The translations under genes and the position numbers were made by a program. Below are positions 46,936-56,878 of a stretch of 64,000 nucleotides of DNA, piece after piece (position 1 is the first letter of the stretch; each line of letters opens with the position of its first letter). Source of the DNA: Litoribrevibacter albus (GTDB taxonomy: Bacteria; Pseudomonadota; Gammaproteobacteria; Pseudomonadales; Litoribrevibacteraceae); assembly GCF_030159995.1 (NCBI RefSeq), contig NZ_BSNM01000009.1, positions 1 to 64,000 of the forward strand, read 5' to 3'. The notes below the pieces were generated by a model. The model was not told where the DNA came from, made no database searches, and saw only the letters and a program-made list of their open reading frames with translations.

Positions 46936-49900
46936 CTAAGCAATCTCTTTCAACAGCTCTTGTGTCAGGTTTTTGAGATGGGCAAACAAGGCTTCAACGG
47001 TTGGTTGATCTTGTTCTTTTGCTTTTTTCTCCAAATGACTGCTCATGAACTGAACTTTACTGCCACCGATTGCACCGGCTTTACCCTTCATTGAGTGAGC
47101 TAAGCGACGAACCTCTTCCCACTCTTTACCTTCGATTGCAGCATCGATGCTGTCTATCCAATCTTGCGTCTCTTCCGCATAGATTTTGGTTAGGCGTGAC
47201 AACAGATCCTCACGCCCGCCCATGCGGACATAAGCCTGATCACGATCCCATGTTGAGATATGCTCACACTCTTCAAAGATGGATGCTAACTCTCCGTTTG
47301 AAATGCCTTCAAAAACACTTCCTATCGAATACACATTGGATGCATTTAAGGCAGGATCATCTTTTTTATCTTCTTCTGACGAAGCAGGTTTCAGAGTTTC
47401 ATCTTTATCAGATCGTTTACCCGCAGCCTTTGATAACCAGTAAACAAGCTTTTCTTTCAATACATGAACATCCACCGGTTTGGTAATGTAGTCGTTCATG
47501 CCATAGGCCAAGCACTTATCTTTGTCTCCCGCCATTGCACCAGCCGTCATAGCCAACACGAACACATCTTTATAACGTTCTCCGGCACCGCCAGAACGTA
47601 TCCGTTCGGTGGTTTCAAAACCATCCATGACCGGCATTTCACAATCCATCAACACAAGTAACGGTTCATCCCCTTCAGGTAATGATGAAAGGACATTTAC
47701 GCACTGACGACCGTCTTCCGCCATCAATATTTTCAAATCATGAGGTTCAAGAATTCCGGCAACCACTTCACGGTTAATAAATACATCATCCACAACCAGG
47801 ATACGTTGACCACTGAATGCATTCAGGGCTTCATCATGAGCATTGTCACTACCGGAAGTACGGGATGGCAGCTCGATATCCTTCGATAACAGCAGTCGGC
47901 TTGCACCAAAGAGCAAATCATTTGGAGAGATAGGTTTTAGTAATTGCAGAATATTGCCTGAGCTATCATCTTCAAATTCTGACGTCTTGGCATTATATGA
48001 AGACAAAATCATCACTTTGGTTGCCATTTCTGACAGCTGACTAAAGAGTTCTTTGTGCAGTTCTGCGTGATTTTGAGTAATGAGTATTTGGTCGATTATG
48101 ACCAAATCCGGGACATCATTCTGATTATATATTTTAGAAACCAGAGATTGGGCACTGCTGATATCGATGGCTTCAGCTCCCCACTTACGTATTTGTTTCG
48201 TTAATACATTTTCAAGGGTTTTGTTGGCAACCCATACAGCCACATGACGGTCTTTAAATACAGTGTTGCCCAGATCACCCATTTCATCTTCAGAACCTTG
48301 CTCCAGATTCAACTCGATGCTGAAGGTGGTTCCTACACCGGGCTGGCTTTCTAACGATATACGGCCACCCATCATTTCACATAATTGCTTGGCAATCGTA
48401 AGCCCCAAACCAGTTCCGCCGTATTGGCGAGTGGTACTGGTATCGGCTTGGGTAAAGCTTTCAAATAACTGGTGTTGCTTATTCTTTTCGATACCAATTC
48501 CTGTATCACGGACACTTCCCATCACCCTTATTTGTCCATCATTCGAAGCTTGGGTGCTCAAGCAGATGGCAATTTCGCCATGAGAAGTAAATTTAATCGC
48601 GTTGCCTAACAAGTTGGTAATGATCTGTTTGAAACGATGCTGATCACCGACCACGTTTGAACAGTCCACGTCTGTAAAGTCGGTGATAATTTCCAATCCT
48701 TTATCATAGGCACGCAAAGACAAAGAAGAGACCAAAGAGTTGGTCGTTTCAACAATGTTGAATTCGGATGAATCCAGTTCAAGCTTACCGGATTCAATCT
48801 TTGAAATGTCCAAGATGTCATTGATGATGATCGACATCAGAGAGCAGCTTTCCTCAGCCAGCGTCAGATAATGATGCTGTCGCTCTGACATTTCCTCTTT
48901 TTTCAGAATGGACAACATGCCTAAAATACCATTCATAGGCGTACGAATTTCATGGCTCATGTTGGCAACGAATGCACTTTTGTGTTGATTCGCTTGTAAA
49001 GCCAGATCTTTCGCAATTTCTAACTCTTTAGTGCGCTCTTGTACCTGTTGTTCCAGAGAGTTGTTGATCGTAACAATTTCTTCTTCGAAGGCTTTTCTCT
49101 CTGACACATCACGAATGACCAGCGTTGCGCCAGTAACAAATGACTGTTCATTTTTAATCGGGGAAATTGAAATGTTCGCAAAGAAAGACGACTTCTGACT
49201 CAGTTCGATCACACCTTCAATAGACTCTCCCTGACCACCTTTCAACACGCGTTCAATATGAGAGAAGTTAAACTCACCTAAATCGGCAAACCTGAGAATG
49301 GTGAAAATATTGGTGCCTATGGCCTCTTTTTGTTGCACATTCAGTAGTTTGGCAGCCGCCTCATTCCAACTAAGAATTATACCATTCAGGTCCAAACCGA
49401 TAATGGCATCGGATGACTGATTAATCATGGAAACATAGCGGGACTGAATATCCATCAACGAAGCACGGCTGTTTAAATACCGTTGAACGAGAACCAAAAT
49501 AACAGCAATAACAATCAAAATGATGAATAAAGCGATAGACAGATTAACCAACTGTTTGTTTACCAACGCTTTAATGGCACTGTCTTCAATACCTACGGAA
49601 AAAGCCAGATAGCGGGTGTGCTCAATGTCCAGATATATTTTTTCTTGAACAAAATAGACATGCTGCTGCAAGATTTCATCAAAAACGCGATTAAGAGCAA
49701 TCCGTCCGGTTCTAACCTGTTCAACAGGTTTCAAATAATTGTGCCAACGCTGTTCCGGATCGAATTCAAATTTATATTCAAGCGCTTTGTTCGGGTGTTT
49801 AATGATGCCATCTGAGCTATTGGTAACTATCAGTTTGAGGCCTTCGATCAGCGCGGACTCTAATACAGCAAACAAGCTGTCCGCGTACATATTGACAATT

Positions 49901-50517
49901 ACCATGCCAAATAAACGATTATAATCGTCGTATATCGGCGTCAGAACACGGATTACCGGAATATTGGGAATTTGAATCTTGCCATATTCGCGGTTTAAGT
50001 TGATATCCGAGACATAATATTCACCGGCATTTAGCTTCAGAGCACTTTGGTAGTAATCCGATTCAGATTTGTTCTGAAGTTGATGACTGGGAATTGCAGA
50101 AATTATCCCTTTCTTCTTTTCTACTTTAACTATTTCGACACCATCATTTTGAACCCCGATGTAACGCAGTTGGAACATGTCCGGATGACTCGCCAACATC
50201 GCTTTAAAAATGGTTTCTAATCGTTCGGTCCACAGTTTATAACTCGTTCCATCATAAGGATCGATACCCTCGTTTTGAACTGCGCGAATAATGCCCTGAA
50301 TTGGTGGGGTAGATGATAGAAAATCAATATTGCTCTTGGCTTCATCCAATTCCATTTCAAAGCTTTGGGTAACCAAAGACACCTGGCTTTTAATTTCGTT
50401 AGCTTCTTTTTCTATGACTTCCTTCTTTCCATAGAAATCCAGAATAACGAAGAGTACGACAGACAAAGCCACCAGACTCAAAAACGATGTAAATAAAAAA
50501 CGACTTTGTTGCTGCAT
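46936..50517 (-). CDS. hybrid sensor histidine kinase with CACHE-like sensor, PAS, REC and HPt
   Basis: The 1193-residue inner membrane protein has helices at about 8-27 and 323-345 around a periplasmic dCACHE-like sensor. A PAS domain follows (about 358-475), a coiled coil (to 515), HisKA with His522 (NMSHEIRTPMNG), HATPase (about 630-745; GTGLGLTIAKQLCEMMGG), a degenerate receiver (about 765-875), a canonical receiver (about 915-1035; LVVDDVFINREVV, LMDCEMPVMDG, ITKPVD) and a C-terminal HPt (HSMKGKAGAIGG). It can run a complete phosphorelay; no partner regulator is adjacent except the divergent REC-GGDEF-EAL protein. AAAGGG precedes the ATG. Confidence 0.93.
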   Translation of the reverse strand: MQQQSRFLFTSFLSLVALSVVLFVILDFYGKKEVIEKEANEIKSQVSLVTQSFEMELDEAKSNIDFLSSTPPIQGIIRAVQNEGIDPYDGTSYKLWTERLETIFKAMLASHPDMFQLRYIGVQNDGVEIVKVEKKKGIISAIPSHQLQNKSESDYYQSALKLNAGEYYVSDINLNREYGKIQIPNIPVIRVLTPIYDDYNRLFGMVIVNMYADSLFAVLESALIEGLKLIVTNSSDGIIKHPNKALEYKFEFDPEQRWHNYLKPVEQVRTGRIALNRVFDEILQQHVYFVQEKIYLDIEHTRYLAFSVGIEDSAIKALVNKQLVNLSIALFIILIVIAVILVLVQRYLNSRASLMDIQSRYVSMINQSSDAIIGLDLNGIILSWNEAAAKLLNVQQKEAIGTNIFTILRFADLGEFNFSHIERVLKGGQGESIEGVIELSQKSSFFANISISPIKNEQSFVTGATLVIRDVSERKAFEEEIVTINNSLEQQVQERTKELEIAKDLALQANQHKSAFVANMSHEIRTPMNGILGMLSILKKEEMSERQHHYLTLAEESCSLMSIIINDILDISKIESGKLELDSSEFNIVETTNSLVSSLSLRAYDKGLEIITDFTDVDCSNVVGDQHRFKQIITNLLGNAIKFTSHGEIAICLSTQASNDGQIRVMGSVRDTGIGIEKNKQHQLFESFTQADTSTTRQYGGTGLGLTIAKQLCEMMGGRISLESQPGVGTTFSIELNLEQGSEDEMGDLGNTVFKDRHVAVWVANKTLENVLTKQIRKWGAEAIDISSAQSLVSKIYNQNDVPDLVIIDQILITQNHAELHKELFSQLSEMATKVMILSSYNAKTSEFEDDSSGNILQLLKPISPNDLLFGASRLLLSKDIELPSRTSGSDNAHDEALNAFSGQRILVVDDVFINREVVAGILEPHDLKILMAEDGRQCVNVLSSLPEGDEPLLVLMDCEMPVMDGFETTERIRSGGAGERYKDVFVLAMTAGAMAGDKDKCLAYGMNDYITKPVDVHVLKEKLVYWLSKAAGKRSDKDETLKPASSEEDKKDDPALNASNVYSIGSVFEGISNGELASIFEECEHISTWDRDQAYVRMGGREDLLSRLTKIYAEETQDWIDSIDAAIEGKEWEEVRRLAHSMKGKAGAIGGSKVQFMSSHLEKKAKEQDQPTVEALFAHLKNLTQELLKEIA

Positions 50518-51120
50518 GAAAAACCCTTTAGTTCATCTCGCTACAAGTGTTGTCAGAACTACATTTATAAAATCAACTTCTCATAAAAGTAACTTTTTAA
50601 AAGACACTAAACTCGCAGCCTTAACTAATTAGAATAGCTGGTCTATTGTCACAATGCCTTTGAGTAGATTCCGATTCTGAACCGGTTCAGACCCAGGCTG
50701 CTGCGTTGTCATGAGCGGCACCCTACTTCTCACCATACGCAAAAACATGCAAAGGTCTGAATTTTAAAGCATTCATATCACTTAACCTATCGGCTGAGTC
50801 ATTGGAAGTATTAACGGATAACATCCATCAGAATGATTGATTGAGCGCATCACTTACATAGCCTAGAGAGTTTTCCTACAACCTATATCCACTATATTCC
50901 ACACTCATTCCCTAAAACAAAGTACACAGTCCTACTTGTCTTACGAACCAAAGGAAAAACCGGTTCAATTTCCCCCTCATCACATACCTTAAACGCCTAG
51001 AAAAAAGGAAATTAGCGTCCATACTCAATTAAATAGTTATTGTACTTTCTCGACCTAATACTGACTCGACCTAATACTGACTCGACCTAATTTCAAACAT
51101 TCAAATACAAGGATGGGAGA
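50518..51120. other. 603-base region between divergent signalling genes
   Basis: No gene is supported here. The region must hold the promoters of the histidine kinase and of the REC-GGDEF-EAL protein. Near its right end is a 16-base tandem repeat at 51050-51090; otherwise no strong hairpin was noticed. Confidence 0.6.
51050..51090. repeat. 16-bp tandem repeat upstream of the REC-GGDEF-EAL gene
   Basis: Two full copies of TCGACCTAATACTGAC and a third partial copy (TCGACCTAA) end 31 bases before the start codon, over the likely promoter. Confidence 0.9.
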
Positions 51121-53583
51121 ATGCTTTTCAATCAAACACCTAAAGCGGCAAACAAAATTCTGCTTGTCGATGATGAAGAAACGAATCTCCTGTTGCTAAG
51201 GGAAGCATTGAATGACTTAGGTGAGATAAAGACAGCCAAAAGTGGCAGTGAAGCCATAGAGATCGTACAGGAAGCTGCACCAGACATCATTGTGATGGAC
51301 ATCGACATGCCAGGAATGAATGGCATCCAGGCATGTAAGCACATTAAACAACTTCCTAACACAGAATATACAGCCATCGTATTTGTTACATCCTACGATG
51401 AAAGTGAAGTTGAAGCGTCTGCGTTACTAGCCGGAGGTGCTGACTTCATTCACAAACCCATTGATTTTGGAACCTGTCGGTTGCGGGTTAATAATCAACT
51501 AAAACTTCAGGAGTACGCAAAGTCGATCACATCGACCAGAGACGACTTAGACAGTTTGATCAAACACCTCCCGGTTTTCATTTCTTACTGGAGTACCGAC
51601 TGGAAAAACCAATTCAGCAATGATCATCATGGCAAATGGTTCGGGTTCAGTACGGAAGAAATAATCGGTAGATCGCTCGAAGCACTCTTTCCCCCTCATA
51701 TTGTGAGTCAGATACATCAAACCCTGAACGAACCGGAGAGCCCACTTTATACCTTTGAGTCTACGTACAAAACCCCCGCGAACGAAACCGTTCATGTATC
51801 CATCAGCCTCTCCAAGAGTATGCAAAAAGAGGAACACATTGGGTATCTGATAACCCTAGCGGACATTACGACACTCAAAAAGGCAGAGGCACAACTGTAT
51901 GACGAAAAAGAACGTTTGAGGGTAACGTTGAACTCCATCGGGGATGCAGTCATCGCTGTCGATACAGAAGGTTTAATTACCTTTATCAACCCCATCGCAG
52001 AAAGGCTGACAGGATGGCATACCAAGGACGCCATAGGACACCCCATTGAAGAGGTCATGAAGATTGCCATTGAAGGCGTGGGCGATGCACCAACAAACCC
52101 GATTCGATTAGCCCTTCAAGAAGAACGTATCGTAGGCATGGCACTCAACTCCAAGTTACAAAACCGGATTGGGGAAGAATTCCATGTGGAAGATTCTGCC
52201 GCACCGATTCGGGATAAAAATGGAGTGATTACCGGGGCTATTATCGTGTTCCATGACGTCAGTGAAGCCATTGCAATGTCGATTAAAATGAGCCATTTAG
52301 CCAATCACGACCAGCTCACCGACTTACCAAACCGCATTCTGCTTCACGATCGATTAACCTACGCCTGCAAGTTGGCACACTATTCCAATAAACAGGTTGC
52401 GACCTTTTTAATCGATATTGATCACTTCAAATACATTAATGACACATTGGGACATGCTATTGGCGACGAACTCATCCGTCAGTTGGCCTACAGAATCCAA
52501 ACCATGATTCCTGAAAGTTGTACCCTGGCACGCATTGGCGGGGATGAGTTTTTGTTGCTGATGCCAAACATTTCTAACGTCGAAGAAGTGGACGAAATGG
52601 CCCATAACATCACTCAAGCCATGCATCACCCTTTTGAAATTGTGGGTCAGCGCTTAAATGTATCCGCCAGTTTAGGCATCAGCATTTACCCTGACGATGC
52701 AGCAACGCAGGATGACTTAATGCGTCATTCAGATGTAGCCATGTATCGAGCCAAACACGAAGGCCGAAACCGGTATTGCTTCTTCTCTGATGAACTTGAA
52801 AAACAAGTTCTTCAACGTCACTCACTACAAATCAAGCTGAGAGAAGCCATTAACAACAACGAAATCCAGGTGTTCTATCAGCCTAAAGTTGAGCTATCCA
52901 GTGGCAAGCTTATAGGCTTTGAGGCCCTGGCCAGATTGCAGGATGAGGACGGAAACTTTATCTCGCCGTGTGAGTTTATTCCGCTCGCAGAAGAAACCGG
53001 TCAAATCACCGCACTTGGCTTGCAAGTTCTTGAAAAAGCCTGCGCTCAAGCCGCGCTATGGCATCAAACGAGCTGTGATGCTTCTATTTCTGTCAACGTA
53101 TCGGTGGGGCAATTTGGCGAAAATGACTTTGTAGAAACTGTGCTCTCGACACTCGAAAAAACGGGCCTACCGCCAGAACAACTGGAATTAGAAGTGACTG
53201 AAAGTGCATTAATGTCAGATAACGACAAGTCCTACTCTATCCTGAGTGAACTATGCAAACGGGGCATTAAAGTCTCTATTGACGACTTTGGTACGGGCTA
53301 TTCCAGTCTTTCTTATCTGAAAAAGTTTAGAGTGGATATCCTTAAAATTGATCAATCATTTGTCAAAGATATGCTGCTCGATGCCAGTGACCTCGACATC
53401 GTAAAAACCATTATATCCTTAGCGAATTCGATGAAACTCCACACCATCGCAGAAGGCATTGAAACCCCTGAACAACGGGATGCTCTGCTCTCTCTAGGGT
53501 GCCAGATCGGACAAGGGTACTATTTCAGTCGCCCGATGCCGGCCGACCAGCTTGAGGACTATTTCCAATCACATCAGCCTTGA
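51121..53583 (+). CDS. response regulator with PAS, GGDEF and EAL domains
   Basis: The 820-residue soluble protein has a receiver domain (about 10-130, phospho-acceptor Asp60 in VMDIDMPGMNG), two PAS domains (about 140-255 and 265-385), a GGDEF domain (about 395-555; ARIGGDEFLLLMP intact) and an EAL domain (about 570-815; GFEALARLQD, DDFGTGYSSLSYLKKF, EGIETPEQ). Both c-di-GMP synthesis and breakdown motifs look intact. Divergence from the hybrid kinase makes that kinase a candidate donor of phosphate, which is inference. GGATGGGAG directly precedes the ATG. Confidence 0.93.
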   Translation: MLFNQTPKAANKILLVDDEETNLLLLREALNDLGEIKTAKSGSEAIEIVQEAAPDIIVMDIDMPGMNGIQACKHIKQLPNTEYTAIVFVTSYDESEVEASALLAGGADFIHKPIDFGTCRLRVNNQLKLQEYAKSITSTRDDLDSLIKHLPVFISYWSTDWKNQFSNDHHGKWFGFSTEEIIGRSLEALFPPHIVSQIHQTLNEPESPLYTFESTYKTPANETVHVSISLSKSMQKEEHIGYLITLADITTLKKAEAQLYDEKERLRVTLNSIGDAVIAVDTEGLITFINPIAERLTGWHTKDAIGHPIEEVMKIAIEGVGDAPTNPIRLALQEERIVGMALNSKLQNRIGEEFHVEDSAAPIRDKNGVITGAIIVFHDVSEAIAMSIKMSHLANHDQLTDLPNRILLHDRLTYACKLAHYSNKQVATFLIDIDHFKYINDTLGHAIGDELIRQLAYRIQTMIPESCTLARIGGDEFLLLMPNISNVEEVDEMAHNITQAMHHPFEIVGQRLNVSASLGISIYPDDAATQDDLMRHSDVAMYRAKHEGRNRYCFFSDELEKQVLQRHSLQIKLREAINNNEIQVFYQPKVELSSGKLIGFEALARLQDEDGNFISPCEFIPLAEETGQITALGLQVLEKACAQAALWHQTSCDASISVNVSVGQFGENDFVETVLSTLEKTGLPPEQLELEVTESALMSDNDKSYSILSELCKRGIKVSIDDFGTGYSSLSYLKKFRVDILKIDQSFVKDMLLDASDLDIVKTIISLANSMKLHTIAEGIETPEQRDALLSLGCQIGQGYYFSRPMPADQLEDYFQSHQP

Positions 53584-53635
53584 TGTTGTAATGATAAAGG
53601 AGCGCGGATTTAAACAGGCACTTGTTAAGCAGCCC

Positions 53636-54154
53636 CTATTTAAACGGATTCTGGTACTGACTTAAAAATTGAAGAAACAGGGCTTCCACCTGATCAAGCG
53701 AAGAATTGAGTCTGTGATCACCGGAAATCAGATGGAGCGTACAATCCGCTTGTTTGGCGTAACGAATGGAATGCTCAGGCGGAATAACCTCATCCGACCA
53801 GCCGTGAACAATCACGATATTCGTGTTGCTGTGGTAATCCTGCTTCTTGTAGCCCTCCAGATAAAGTGCTGGAGCCAACAAGAACACACCTTGTACTTGC
53901 ACGTTTTCAGCAGCGACCAAGGAAACATAACCGCCCATACTGGAACCGACTAACAACACCTCGTCGCTTTCAGTTTTCAGTGATTCAACCTTCAGAATCT
54001 CAACTAAGCGTTCCACCCTCTCCTCCGGGTTCATCAGATCCGAGTAATCGATACTCTCGACCTTGATTCCCAGGTTTTGGGCAGCCTTTGCCAAACATTT
54101 GATTTTTGCCCCCCAGGGCCCACTTTCTTTACCATGTGCAAAATAGATTTTCAT
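53636..54154 (-). CDS. small alpha/beta hydrolase, YqiA-like
   Basis: The 172-residue enzyme (ATG at 54154; a GTG lies 9 bases upstream) starts KIYFAHGKESGPWGAKI, has the nucleophile Ser in GSSMGGY (about 71), the acid Asp in HGWSDEVIPP (about 130) and the His in SGDHRL (about 148). This small YqiA/UPF0227-like esterase type hydrolyses simple esters in other bacteria; the natural substrate is unknown. Convergent with the preceding GGDEF-EAL gene. Confidence 0.82.
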   Translation of the reverse strand: MKIYFAHGKESGPWGAKIKCLAKAAQNLGIKVESIDYSDLMNPEERVERLVEILKVESLKTESDEVLLVGSSMGGYVSLVAAENVQVQGVFLLAPALYLEGYKKQDYHSNTNIVIVHGWSDEVIPPEHSIRYAKQADCTLHLISGDHRLNSSLDQVEALFLQFLSQYQNPFK

Positions 54155-54222
54155 AGCACTCACTTAAAACATTTACGATTGAAATTGCCTAACCCTTGGC
54201 CTTAAACACATTGGAATAACCG

Positions 54223-54861
54223 TTAAGAACGCAGAGATTGAACATGCCGAATGTAAAACCAAAAATAATAAAGCCCTAGTACCGTACCCAAAGGGATAAA
54301 TATCAAAGAAACCGCAGACAATGGGATACACAGCTTGAATGACCAAGGTGTTGTGTAAATCATGGAATAACCAGCCACCCCATACAGGATACTCCCGGCT
54401 AGAATGTACATGAAATCAGAGCCGGTCATATCATCCGAAACGACAGAAAAATAGATGGCAGCCAGGAATTTTATCACGCCAAACGTAATAAAAAGCGCAC
54501 CAAGAATCTTTCTATGATCATCCAATGTTATGGACTCATGCTTCTCATCTCCCTGAGAACGGGAAACCGCATAGGCAATGGAACATACACTGATCGCTAT
54601 CGCCAAAAACAACCATCCCCCCAGCATTTCAATGGCAGACTCTTCATTTGAAAAGAGTAAGAAAACAGCCACCTCAATCGCCAAAAGTACAACGGATAAT
54701 TTAATTCCTTGTTTGGGCGACGTAAAACAAACAACAGCAAATAGCAGAGCGAAAAAACAGAGCGGTGCCCCTATGAATATCACCAGACCAAAAGTCATAT
54801 CTGAGGCCAATGCCACGGTTGGAAACAGAACAAGAAGAACAAGTGATAAAAGTTTGATCAT
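54223..54861 (-). CDS. multi-helix membrane protein, unknown
   Basis: The 212-residue protein has a signal-like first helix (FPTVALA) and about six hydrophobic helices, with a polar segment near 104-117 (GDEKHESITLDDHRK). No family recognised. It follows the hxs cluster on the same strand but is separated from it by more than 400 bases. Confidence 0.65.
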   Translation of the reverse strand: MIKLLSLVLLVLFPTVALASDMTFGLVIFIGAPLCFFALLFAVVCFTSPKQGIKLSVVLLAIEVAVFLLFSNEESAIEMLGGWLFLAIAISVCSIAYAVSRSQGDEKHESITLDDHRKILGALFITFGVIKFLAAIYFSVVSDDMTGSDFMYILAGSILYGVAGYSMIYTTPWSFKLCIPLSAVSLIFIPLGTVLGLYYFWFYIRHVQSLRS

Positions 54862-55278
54862 AAAGGGCTAATCATTCCATGACCTTGGCGAGAGAAAATG
54901 CATTGCTATTTCTCCAGTCTAGCGCCTTTTCACGGGTAAGGAGTTTTTATGGGAAGAATTTAATAGCACGGCATGAACACCTGTGCTGGTACTCAATCAA
55001 TTTATCAACTCGCAGCATCGCCTGCTATATCTAACATTCCAAGATCCGATTGAGTACTCAGAATGATCTCTTACTAGCCATGGTGGAGAAAAAATTAAGC
55101 CTCGTCAGTGATAAGAATCATCAGAAAACAGAGTTAAAAATCTAGCTGAGTGAACAACACTTAGGTAAGCAGGCAAACTTGAAATTAGAAAGAACAAAAA
55201 GCAAAAGTCTTTTGGTTGAATAGCGTTAACTTAAAGAACCGGCCATAAATCAAATTCATAAATTCTCTGACGTTCCAT
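54862..55278. other. 417-base region without a gene
   Basis: This AT-rich gap lies between the MauG-like gene end and the next gene on the same strand. No convincing hairpin, repeat or coding frame was seen, so the 3' end of the hxs transcript is not defined. Confidence 0.5.
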
Positions 55279-56517
55279 TTACAGTGATCTAATAAAATCC
55301 ATCAAATCTGAAAACTGATCATCATCCGAAATATCTATAAAACCCAGTAGCTCAGATCGAGTCGACATTACATTTCCATATTTATAAAACTCACGATCTG
55401 AAGACCAAGACCAGTCTGACAGAAACGAGATAGGATTAATGTGGAACAACACAACACTCTCTAGATCCTTAAATACGCCATTATGACCATAGGGTGAGGT
55501 CTTTGAGACAAGTAGCAGAGGCGGTGTTCTGAACTTATAACGATCCTTCAGGTTAAACGTCACAGCTGCTCTGCCAATATCCTGCCCATGTATATAAGGA
55601 CCAAAACCACCTTGAGGAACGCCTATAGAATGGAACTGGAAATCAGACATTAACTTTCCACTATGACATACAGCGCAACGTCCCTTACCGTAGAACAACA
55701 ACGCTCCCCGCTTCTGATTTTGAGTCAAGGCACCTAAATCACCAGTAAGATAGCGCTGCCAACCAGTTTGAAGACAAGGCTTATCCAATGATTGAATAAA
55801 TCTAGCTAAAAAATTACCAACTTCCGCAAGCGTCAATGTTTCCCTTCCACTTGCGAATAACAGGCGTTTAAGTTCTGAAACATCTTCAGAATTGTTAGAT
55901 AGCTTTTGTTGCAGGACTCTGTTGGCAGCCCAGAATTGGTCTTGATAGTAGGCAGTATTCACCTCAGCTACATCATCAGATTGGAATACAATCCCGTGCT
56001 CTCCAAGAAACTCATCTCTAGCCAATAAAGGCATAATTGAAGCAACAGCAAGCGGGGAATCAAAACCTAATAGATAGCCATTTCCAATAGACGAAAAAAT
56101 AACACTATCTTCTTCTTGAACTTTTCCATCCCAAAAGAACGTTGTGTATCCGGGCTTAGAACGACCAAACAGTGTGAAGGCATTTCTCGGAACTAAAACA
56201 CCTTTACTATCCATACGTTCAAGACCCTCTCCATGACCGGACACACCTACAGATAAGGAAAGTCCATCGGTCATTGAAAGCGCCTCGATATGGCATGTTG
56301 AGCAAGAAGTATCATTGCCACCACTTAAAAACTTGGAAGTAAACAAAAGTTTCCCAATAGAGGCTTCAGGTTCAAGAACATCCCCACTATCACCTCGATC
56401 ACATTCAACAGGCTCAAGCGAATAGGCATTAATAACCTTAGCAAGACGTTGATCTAAGCTAAGGCCATACGTAGAAACTGAAGAAGCAAGCAGTAAAAAT
56501 ATTAGAAGAGATTTCAT
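55279..56517 (-). CDS. MauG-like di-heme cytochrome c peroxidase of the Hxs cluster
   Basis: The 412-residue protein starts with a signal peptide (MKSLLIFLLLASSVSTYG) and has two c-type heme sites, CSTCH (about 72-76) and CAVCH (about 281-285), in the layout of di-heme peroxidases and MauG. MauG oxidises tryptophans of a protein to build a quinone cofactor; a MauG-like family tied to His-Xaa-Ser systems is recorded in protein family models (from memory). Here it is the last gene of the operon, starting one base after the 119-residue protein stop, with AGAGATGA before the ATG. It probably acts in the periplasm on exported HxsA or a partner, which is a hypothesis. An ATG 12 bases upstream would also serve. 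Confidence 0.88.
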   Translation of the reverse strand: MKSLLIFLLLASSVSTYGLSLDQRLAKVINAYSLEPVECDRGDSGDVLEPEASIGKLLFTSKFLSGGNDTSCSTCHIEALSMTDGLSLSVGVSGHGEGLERMDSKGVLVPRNAFTLFGRSKPGYTTFFWDGKVQEEDSVIFSSIGNGYLLGFDSPLAVASIMPLLARDEFLGEHGIVFQSDDVAEVNTAYYQDQFWAANRVLQQKLSNNSEDVSELKRLLFASGRETLTLAEVGNFLARFIQSLDKPCLQTGWQRYLTGDLGALTQNQKRGALLFYGKGRCAVCHSGKLMSDFQFHSIGVPQGGFGPYIHGQDIGRAAVTFNLKDRYKFRTPPLLLVSKTSPYGHNGVFKDLESVVLFHINPISFLSDWSWSSDREFYKYGNVMSTRSELLGFIDISDDDQFSDLMDFIRSL

Positions 56518-56518
56518 T

Positions 56519-56878
56519 TCATCTCTCATTAAACCGGTGCTGTTCGACAAACCTGTCTACAGAAATCTGATTCAGTTCAAGTGCTTCTAAATTGAGGTAT
56601 GAAAGAAGGTGTTCGGACACCCCTAAGGACAGCATAATCTTTCTTGTTTTATCGTATTCATGACAATTCATGAGATGAATTTTTGAGGACACGTTTAGCT
56701 GTTCGTCCTTTAATTGTTCAACAAACCAAGTCTCGTCCATCGCATCAGCACATTTTGAAGATAACTCTTTGTATTCACTGCCGTAGATCCCATAACCTAC
56801 AACAGGAAAAACTATATTCAACGTTAGCCAGCAAACACAAAAAACAAACACAGTTACTCGATAGATTTTTAAAATCAC
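56519..56878 (-). CDS. small membrane-anchored Hxs-associated protein
   Basis: The 119-residue product has an N-terminal helix (about 8-30, FVFCVCWLTLNIVFPVVGYGIY) and an extracytoplasmic polar domain with two Cys (CADAMD at about 43 and MNCHEYD at about 72) that may form a disulfide. The start is GTG, overlapping the hxsA stop in GTGA. The position between hxsA and the MauG-like gene corresponds to a conserved small protein of His-Xaa-Ser systems (TIGR03982-like, from memory). It may dock HxsA or the heme enzyme at the membrane, which is inference. Confidence 0.75.
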   Translation of the reverse strand: MILKIYRVTVFVFCVCWLTLNIVFPVVGYGIYGSEYKELSSKCADAMDETWFVEQLKDEQLNVSSKIHLMNCHEYDKTRKIMLSLGVSEHLLSYLNLEALELNQISVDRFVEQHRFNER

